Shown here: one piece after another, positions 58,488 to 64,000 of the stretch
Position numbering within the stretch: the first letter of the stretch is position 1
How the letters are laid out: the number at the start of each line of letters is the position of its first letter
Assembly (NCBI RefSeq): GCF_000172795.2
Contig: NZ_CP020952.1
Coordinates: forward strand, 558,001 to 622,000
Length of the DNA stretch: 64,000 nt
Reading direction: 5' to 3'
Source: Rhizobium sp. CIAT894
GTDB lineage: Bacteria > Pseudomonadota > Alphaproteobacteria > Rhizobiales > Rhizobiaceae
The notes under the pieces: generated by a model
Told to the model about the DNA's origin: nothing
Databases searched by the model: none
The model's input: only the letters and a program-made list of their open reading frames with translations
Made by a program: the position numbers and the translations under genes

Positions 58488-61067
58488 TCATCCGCAGGAC
58501 CGCGTCTCGCCCGGGCAAGACCCCGTCTCGCCCGGGTTGGCACCGCTCGCAGCGGAGCGCAGGCACAGGGCGATGATGTCGGCCTTGGGCACGGCTTTAC
58601 TGTAGAGGAACCCCTGCGCCGAACCGCATCCATTGGCCGCCAGGAAAGCTGCCTGCTCGGCGGTTTCGACGCCCTCTGCCACCACGCTCTGTCCAAGACA
58701 GCGCGCGATGGACAGGATCGCCTTGACCAGCTCCTCGTTGCGTCTGTCAGTACTGTTGATGAACGATCGGTCGATCTTCAGCGTATCAATCGGAAAGCGC
58801 GCCAGATAATTCAGCGCCGAATAGCCGGTGCCGAAATCATCGATGGCGATCGAAAATCCCATGCTTCGAAGTTCGGAGAGCGCCTGCAGCGTTTCATTCT
58901 TCTGATCGAGCAGAAGGCTTTCGGTTATTTCGATCTCGATCCATTCCGCGCGGCAGCCGGTTTCGTCGAGAATTTCGGCGATCGACTTTACCAGTCCGGC
59001 AGACTGGAACTGCTTGACCGAGAGATTGATCGCCACCTTGTGCGGTGAGCGGCTGTCGGCGTTCAACTCGGTCGCCGTCTGGCATGCCTCGCGCAGCACC
59101 CACCGCCCGAGTTCCACGATCAGCCCCGTGTCTTCGGCGACCGGAATGAAACGGGCGGGAGGAATCATGCCCATTTCAGGGTGACGCCATCTCAGCAAGG
59201 CTTCGGAGCCGACCATGGCACCGTTCTCCAGAAGCACCTTCGGCTGATAGTGCAATTCCAGTTCCTGGCGCTCGATGGCGCGGCGCAATTCCGACTCCAG
59301 CCGCATGCGTTCCTCGGCGCTCGCGGTCAGATCCTTCGAATAGAAGCGGAAACTGTTTCGTCCGGAGCGTTTGGCGAGATACATCGCCGAATCGGCGTAT
59401 TTCACCAGGTCGTTGGCGTCCGCGCTGTCATCGGGATAGAGCGCGATGCCGACGCTGCATGAAATGAAGACTTCCTGGCCGTCCAGCAGGAAATTTTCCC
59501 TGAATTTTTCAAGGATGTTGCTGGCGATCCGGCCGAGATCGTCGCCTTGCCGCAGCTCCGGCAGCAGGATCGCGAATTCGTCGCCGCCGAGACGGGCGAC
59601 GGTATCGTAGTCGCGCACACTGGCATTGAGGCGTGCGGCCGCCTGGCAGAGCAATTGATCGCCGACGGGATGCCCCATCGTGTCGTTGACCACCTTGAAA
59701 TGGTCGATATCGATCAGCATCACCCCGGCCCGCTGGCCTCGCGATCCGGCCGAGGGGATCATCTGCCGCAGCCGATCGTTGAACAGCGATCGGTTCGGCA
59801 GCGAGGTCAGAGGATCGTAAAAGGCCATCTGGTGGATTTTCTGGCGCGAGACGTTCAGTTCGGTCACGTCGCGCGCCACGCCGAGAACGCCGACGACGTC
59901 TCCCGCTGCATCGATAATCGGCACCTTGCGTGTTTCAAGAAGAACAGATTCACCCTTCTCCTTGGAAACGACCCATTCCTCGTCGCTGACAATGCACTTT
60001 CCCGCCTCGATCGCCGCCTTGTCCGATTCCCGAAAATACCGAGCCCTTTCTATATCGAACAGCTCGAAATCCGTTTTTCCGACAACGTCCGCTTCGGCCA
60101 ATCCGGTCAACCGTTCGAAGGCGTGGTTGCACATCACATGGACCCCGTCCATGTCCTTGACCCAGACCATATCGGGCATGGTCTGGAGCACACTCAGCAA
60201 CTGCGTCCGCACGGAATTGATGGCATCCTCGGCTTGTTTTCGCTCGGTGATATCTCGCGAGAATGCCAGGAGCGTGGTGGCCGCCGCCGGATCGGCGCTC
60301 GGCCGCTTGGCTATGGACAACTCGAACCATCGCGTCTCGCCGTTCGGCAGGGAGATGCAAATGCATCGTCCGTAGGCCACTCCCTCTCTGCAGGCCTCGC
60401 TCAGAGCCGCCATCGCGATGGCCGCCTGATCGGGCGCAAGAACGTCGTTGACCGTCCTGCCGAGCAGCATCTCCTTCTGCTGGGCCAGCAGTTCGGGGTT
60501 TCGCGTCCAGACCTGCAGATAGCGGCCGTCCTCATCCGCTTCGAACAGAACGTCCGGAATAGCAGTGATAATCCCTTCTGCGAATTCGAGCGCATTCTTG
60601 AGATCCCGCTGCACCTGCGTGTGCTCGGTGATGTCGACGACGGCGCCGATCAGGCCAGCCGGGCCACCGTTTTCCCCGGTCAAAACCACCTTGTTGATGG
60701 CGACGTCCCGAACGGCCCCATTCGCCGTGGTAAACTTCCTTTCGGTATACTGGGCTCCACCCCTTTGGAGGAGCGCCTCATTCTCAGCGAAATAGAATTC
60801 GGCCAGATGTTTCGGATGAAGATCGAAATCGGTTTTCCCGATAATTTCGTCGCGTGCGAGACCAACGAAGTCTTCGAAAGCCTTGTTGCAGCCGATATAA
60901 CGGCCATGCGTGTTCTTGTAGAATATGGGGAGGGGACATACGCCGAGCAAGACTTCCGGAAGGGCCTGCCGGGCGACAGCGGCGTCTTGATGCTGCGCTC
61001 CATCCCGCTCGCGGCCTTGCATGAAAAGCGCCGGCTGCTGGAGCGATTGGGACGACGACTTCGTCAT
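58488..61067 (-). CDS. triple-PAS GGDEF-EAL c-di-GMP protein
   Basis: 859 residues, cytoplasmic. Three PAS domains (about 40-150, 160-275, 285-405; IFYKNTHGRYIGCNKAFEDF, VWVKDMDGVHVMCNHAFERL) are followed by GGDEF with intact RLGGDEF (about 492-498) and EAL with SEALLRW, ITESLLLD, DDFGTGYSAL, KIDRSF and AEGVET, all complete. Both synthase and phosphodiesterase activities are therefore possible. ATG 61067 is preferred, with GGTGAGGATATCC upstream. The C-terminal tail contains a short duplicated motif (PGETGSCPGETRSCG) arising from a direct DNA repeat. Confidence 0.9.
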   Translation of the reverse strand: MTKSSSQSLQQPALFMQGRERDGAQHQDAAVARQALPEVLLGVCPLPIFYKNTHGRYIGCNKAFEDFVGLARDEIIGKTDFDLHPKHLAEFYFAENEALLQRGGAQYTERKFTTANGAVRDVAINKVVLTGENGGPAGLIGAVVDITEHTQVQRDLKNALEFAEGIITAIPDVLFEADEDGRYLQVWTRNPELLAQQKEMLLGRTVNDVLAPDQAAIAMAALSEACREGVAYGRCICISLPNGETRWFELSIAKRPSADPAAATTLLAFSRDITERKQAEDAINSVRTQLLSVLQTMPDMVWVKDMDGVHVMCNHAFERLTGLAEADVVGKTDFELFDIERARYFRESDKAAIEAGKCIVSDEEWVVSKEKGESVLLETRKVPIIDAAGDVVGVLGVARDVTELNVSRQKIHQMAFYDPLTSLPNRSLFNDRLRQMIPSAGSRGQRAGVMLIDIDHFKVVNDTMGHPVGDQLLCQAAARLNASVRDYDTVARLGGDEFAILLPELRQGDDLGRIASNILEKFRENFLLDGQEVFISCSVGIALYPDDSADANDLVKYADSAMYLAKRSGRNSFRFYSKDLTASAEERMRLESELRRAIERQELELHYQPKVLLENGAMVGSEALLRWRHPEMGMIPPARFIPVAEDTGLIVELGRWVLREACQTATELNADSRSPHKVAINLSVKQFQSAGLVKSIAEILDETGCRAEWIEIEITESLLLDQKNETLQALSELRSMGFSIAIDDFGTGYSALNYLARFPIDTLKIDRSFINSTDRRNEELVKAILSIARCLGQSVVAEGVETAEQAAFLAANGCGSAQGFLYSKAVPKADIIALCLRSAASGANPGETGSCPGETRSCG

Positions 61068-61983
61068 GGATATCCTCACCATGCGTACCGGCCGGATGCG
61101 TCATTCATCCGACCGCGAATTCTCTAGGAAAGCCACCCAAGTCATTTGAGGCGCAAACTGATGAAGATGTGACCGCAAGAGCGCCGGGCCGCTGCAACCG
61201 CAGCACGTCACTCAGACCTGAATAATGCGGCCAGAAAATTAAGAGATCGCTGCGTCCTCCTGCAGCGCGTCACATTCGACGCGCGATCCGGATCAAACCG
61301 CGCGATTTGGATATTGCGGACTTGCCCCGCCAGGGTTTCACCACTGGCCCGGAAAGGGACATCGCTTTTATCCGGAATCCGAACAGCGTGGCCAATTTAC
61401 GATGTTTTCGTGCGTGTTTTCTCGCAAGAATCTGGTTTTGTTAGTTTTTCACGAAGGCGTTTACGCTTCTGAAACCAGACTGTCCGCAGTTTTCAACCCA
61501 TTCGAACGAGGTGCTGCCCGTATCTCTCCGCCATGAAGACGGGTTGCGGGACAAGACGGAACAGGCGCTGCTCATCAATGCAGATGGCATGCGCTCAGAG
61601 GGGAAAATGTTCAATAATTCGCATGCACATGGCAGCAGTTTTTCTCGATGTGGCGCAGACGGCGCGCGCCGGCCCGGCGCGACAGACCGGAATATCCCTG
61701 TCGCCTCGAATTATTGACGCACGGAGCCGTATCGCTCCGGGAGCCTCCCAACAGTTTTTGCCTGCGAGCGATGACGTGAGGCCTTGCATTTTCCGGCGCG
61801 AACTCAGGCCATGAGGGCCGATCCTCCGATAAATCATGGTGACGCCGCCGTCCGGCGCAAACCCGACGGCTTCAAACAGCGGGCTCCAGCAGCAAGAAAT
61901 TCAAGCCGTATTTGAAAACGGGCTGAACAGCCTGTGGGCCGAAGGCAGCTCGGCCAATTTATACTTTTCCTGATGGAGCGCGA
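61068..61983. other. long intergenic region, about 900 bp, no gene supported
   Basis: Between two divergent c-di-GMP genes. Short open frames (for instance 61,511-61,717) lack ribosome sites, codon bias and family features. The segment 61,390-61,460 is AT-rich and promoter-like. An undetected small RNA cannot be excluded. Confidence 0.5.
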
Positions 61984-64000
61984 ATGGGGGTTGGTTCGGA
62001 TTTGGAAAACACGGTGACGCCATCAGGCGAGTCCCATTCCTCCGTGGCGAAATATATCCGCTCCATCGGGCGCCATTACGTGCTTGCGGTTGTCGTCATG
62101 ACGGTTCTCATCGGGGCAACCTTCCTGACGGTCAAGGTGGCACTCGATCGTCATTCCCTGCAGCAGAACATCAGCTATCTGATCGGCCGCCAGTTCATTC
62201 GCTTCCAGCAGCTTGGTAATCAGACGCGAGCGATCATGCGCGCTTCCGCCGACCCGAATATGCCGGAATATATCGTCAGGCCGATGGTCGAGGACGTTCA
62301 GACGGCGATCAATGACATCCGCGCCATGAGTGTACAGCTGAACGAGCTGAACGATGAGGTCGAGGCAAATTTTCTCGAACGGCTGAACGGCCGGGATGCG
62401 GCATCTGAAAAACTGCGCGTGGAACTCGACGGACGGCTGGAGGATTTCCTTGAAAGGGCCGAACGCGTCGTGTCCGCGAAATTGCTGGATCGGCGGGAGC
62501 GATACAGCTTCTGGGGACCGATCGACTTCGCCGTTTCATCCGACAGCATGCTCATGCGTCAGTTCGGCGCCTTGATCGAGAGTGCGCATGACCGGAGCGA
62601 TATGAGCATCGATCACACCCGCCTGATCAGCGCGGTTCTCCTCAGCCTGACCGCAGCCACACTCATCCTGGCCACTCTCATCCTTTTCATACCGCTCCTC
62701 GTCAAGCTGCGCACCGAGCACCGGCGAACCCTCGATTTCGAGATCAAGCTGACCCACCTGGCCCATACCGACACGCTGACAGGCCTCGGCAACCGATCGT
62801 CGTTCAATGAGGCGCTGAACGGACTGTTTGCTTCCCTTGAGCGGACGGGCGCCGGCTTTTCGATGCTGCTGGTCGATCTCGACCACTTCAAGGCTACCAA
62901 CGACAGTTTTGGCCATCCGGCAGGCGACGCGGTTCTCAGCCACGTCGCCAGCGCGTTGCAGAAGACTTTTCGCGCCGGCGACATAGTTGCGCGGCTTGGC
63001 GGTGACGAATTTGCTGCTCTGCTTCCCGGAATTTCGGATGCGGCAACGCTTGAGGGGATCGCCGAGCGCGCAGTCGCTGCCATTGCAACGGAATGTCATT
63101 TCGAGGGCCGGCTGCTGCCGGTTTCGGCCAGTCTCGGCGGCGCGCTCGTACCAGGCCATGCGTCGGACGAAGCCGCACTCATGCGCACTGCAGATCTGGC
63201 GCTTTATGCCGCCAAGGCCAGGCGGAACACCGCCGTCATCTTCGACGAAGCATCCTTCGCCCAGCGGCTGGAGCAGAACCGGCTTGCCGCAGCGCTCGCA
63301 GTCGCCGCCGACCGTGACGAGTTCGTCGTCTATTACCAGCAGAAGGTCAACCTGCAGACCGGCGAGCATCTCGGCTTCGAGGCACTGGTGCGCTGGCGCC
63401 ACCCCCAGCTCGGCATTCTGCCGCCCGGCCGCTTCCTGCCGCTCATGGAAGGCCATCTCATCCAAAGCATGACGCGCTGTATCGTCAATACGGTCGCTCG
63501 CGATCTCAAGACGTGGAAGACAGCAGGGTTCAGGGCCGGGTCGGTTGCCATCAATCTGCCGGAAGCCCTGCTGGTCGGCGACGATGGTTACACCCTCATC
63601 GCTGCGGCGGTGGAAGCGAACGACCTCGACTGGCTCGATTTTGCCATCGAAGTCACGGAAGACGTCTTTCTCAATCGCGGCGCCAATCAGATCGCCGAGA
63701 CCATTTCGCGTTTCCGCGGGCGTGGAGTGTCGGTCTCGCTCGACGATTTCGGCACCGGCTTTGCGTCGCTCGTGCACCTGCGCGACTTCCCCTTCGACGA
63801 ACTCAAGATCGACCGCAGCTTCGTGGCCGAAATCGGCAAGGATGTTCGCTCCGAGCAGATCATCCGGGCGATCATCGATCTCGCCCGCAACCTCGGCAAG
63901 CGATGCGTCGCGGAAGGCATCGAGGAGGAGAGCCAGCGTCATTTCCTCTTGAATGCCGGCTGCGAGATCGGCCAAGGCTATCTCTACGCCAAGCCGGAAC
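61984..64000 (+). CDS. membrane GGDEF-EAL protein (3' end beyond window)
   Basis: At least 672 residues, still open at the right edge. Two membrane helices (about residues 30-52 and 213-240) bracket a periplasmic, largely helical sensor domain of about 160 residues. A GGDEF domain with RLGGDEF (339-343) follows, then an EAL domain with FEALVRW (Glu466), VTEDVFL, SLDDFGTGFAS, KIDRSF and AEGIEEE. Motifs are largely intact, so a bifunctional enzyme is possible. ATG 61984 has GGAG five bases upstream. Third GGDEF-EAL gene in 11 kb. Confidence 0.88.
   Translation, partial: MGVGSDLENTVTPSGESHSSVAKYIRSIGRHYVLAVVVMTVLIGATFLTVKVALDRHSLQQNISYLIGRQFIRFQQLGNQTRAIMRASADPNMPEYIVRPMVEDVQTAINDIRAMSVQLNELNDEVEANFLERLNGRDAASEKLRVELDGRLEDFLERAERVVSAKLLDRRERYSFWGPIDFAVSSDSMLMRQFGALIESAHDRSDMSIDHTRLISAVLLSLTAATLILATLILFIPLLVKLRTEHRRTLDFEIKLTHLAHTDTLTGLGNRSSFNEALNGLFASLERTGAGFSMLLVDLDHFKATNDSFGHPAGDAVLSHVASALQKTFRAGDIVARLGGDEFAALLPGISDAATLEGIAERAVAAIATECHFEGRLLPVSASLGGALVPGHASDEAALMRTADLALYAAKARRNTAVIFDEASFAQRLEQNRLAAALAVAADRDEFVVYYQQKVNLQTGEHLGFEALVRWRHPQLGILPPGRFLPLMEGHLIQSMTRCIVNTVARDLKTWKTAGFRAGSVAINLPEALLVGDDGYTLIAAAVEANDLDWLDFAIEVTEDVFLNRGANQIAETISRFRGRGVSVSLDDFGTGFASLVHLRDFPFDELKIDRSFVAEIGKDVRSEQIIRAIIDLARNLGKRCVAEGIEEESQRHFLLNAGCEIGQGYLYAKPE

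Noticed and set aside
58498..58535. Direct repeat CGTCTCGCCCGGG (twice) at the end of the triple-PAS gene
   Set aside because: A small in-frame duplication at the C-terminal tail; no regulatory or structural role can be supported.
61511..61814. Overlapping 68- and 93-codon frames in the 900-bp gap before the last gene
   Set aside because: No ribosome site, no family features, and two frames overlap with similar scores, which suggests noise.

Overview
The window looks like chromosomal or large-replicon DNA of a Rhizobium-type alphaproteobacterium. GC and GC3 are high across most of it, the core genes (PBP1C/A2M operon, Prc, AqpS-type ars operon, several c-di-GMP proteins, an ECF sigma operon) are typical of rhizobia, and short palindromic intergenic mosaic elements of rhizobial style are present. 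No tRNA, rRNA, CRISPR array, replication origin, integrase or symbiosis gene was seen.

Layout. (1) 0.1-5.9 kb: a minus-strand ferulate/coniferyl operon (fcs, ech, a zinc alcohol dehydrogenase, calB) with a divergent MarR regulator and a candidate operator. (2) 6-12 kb: a NUDIX hydrolase, a LysR/alpha-beta-hydrolase divergent pair, a decayed ArsR gene in front of an SRPBCC gene, a small P-loop kinase and a class III nucleotide cyclase. (3) 11.9-25.8 kb: three large co-directional envelope genes, namely a giant secreted LprI-domain protein, a bacterial alpha-2-macroglobulin without the thioester cysteine, and PbpC. (4) 25.9-29.4 kb: a RibD-C/DHFR-like gene, then a repeat-rich zone. Nine copies of a 31-bp palindromic element lie here, one of them split by an IS4-family IS with a 9-bp target duplication. 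A small GIY-YIG nuclease gene sits inside one palindrome-linker-palindrome unit. (5) 29.4-34.2 kb: prc, then arsR-arsN2-arsC-aqpS with an apparently leaderless arsR transcript, then broken gene fragments. (6) 34.3-42.6 kb: an accessory, defence-island-like segment with a possible HEPN protein, a two-gene helical-repeat plus PD-(D/E)XK operon, an IS5-family IS, and a nuclease/P-loop ATPase/cold-shock-domain gene that appears to be a single ORF split at a 7-base homopolymer. (7) 43-52.7 kb: an AraC regulator divergent from an eight-gene operon (vanillin dehydrogenase-like, a five-gene Liv-type ABC importer, coniferyl alcohol dehydrogenase-like SDR, second vanillin dehydrogenase-like), closed by a strong terminator. 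(8) 53-64 kb: three GGDEF-EAL proteins, a soluble double-HAMP protein, and a DUF4142-cupredoxin-ECF sigma operon.

How the genes work together. Regions 1 and 7 together encode a plausible route for lignin-type monomers: import, coniferyl alcohol to coniferyl aldehyde (CalA-like or zinc ADH), to ferulate (CalB), to feruloyl-CoA (Fcs), to vanillin (Ech), to vanillate (two Vdh-like enzymes). No vanillate demethylase or ring-cleavage gene is in the window. The most novel-looking structures are the GIY-YIG/palindrome units, the split nuclease-ATPase-CSD gene and the two-gene helical-repeat/nuclease operon. All functional calls come from reading motifs and family resemblance; no database search was run.
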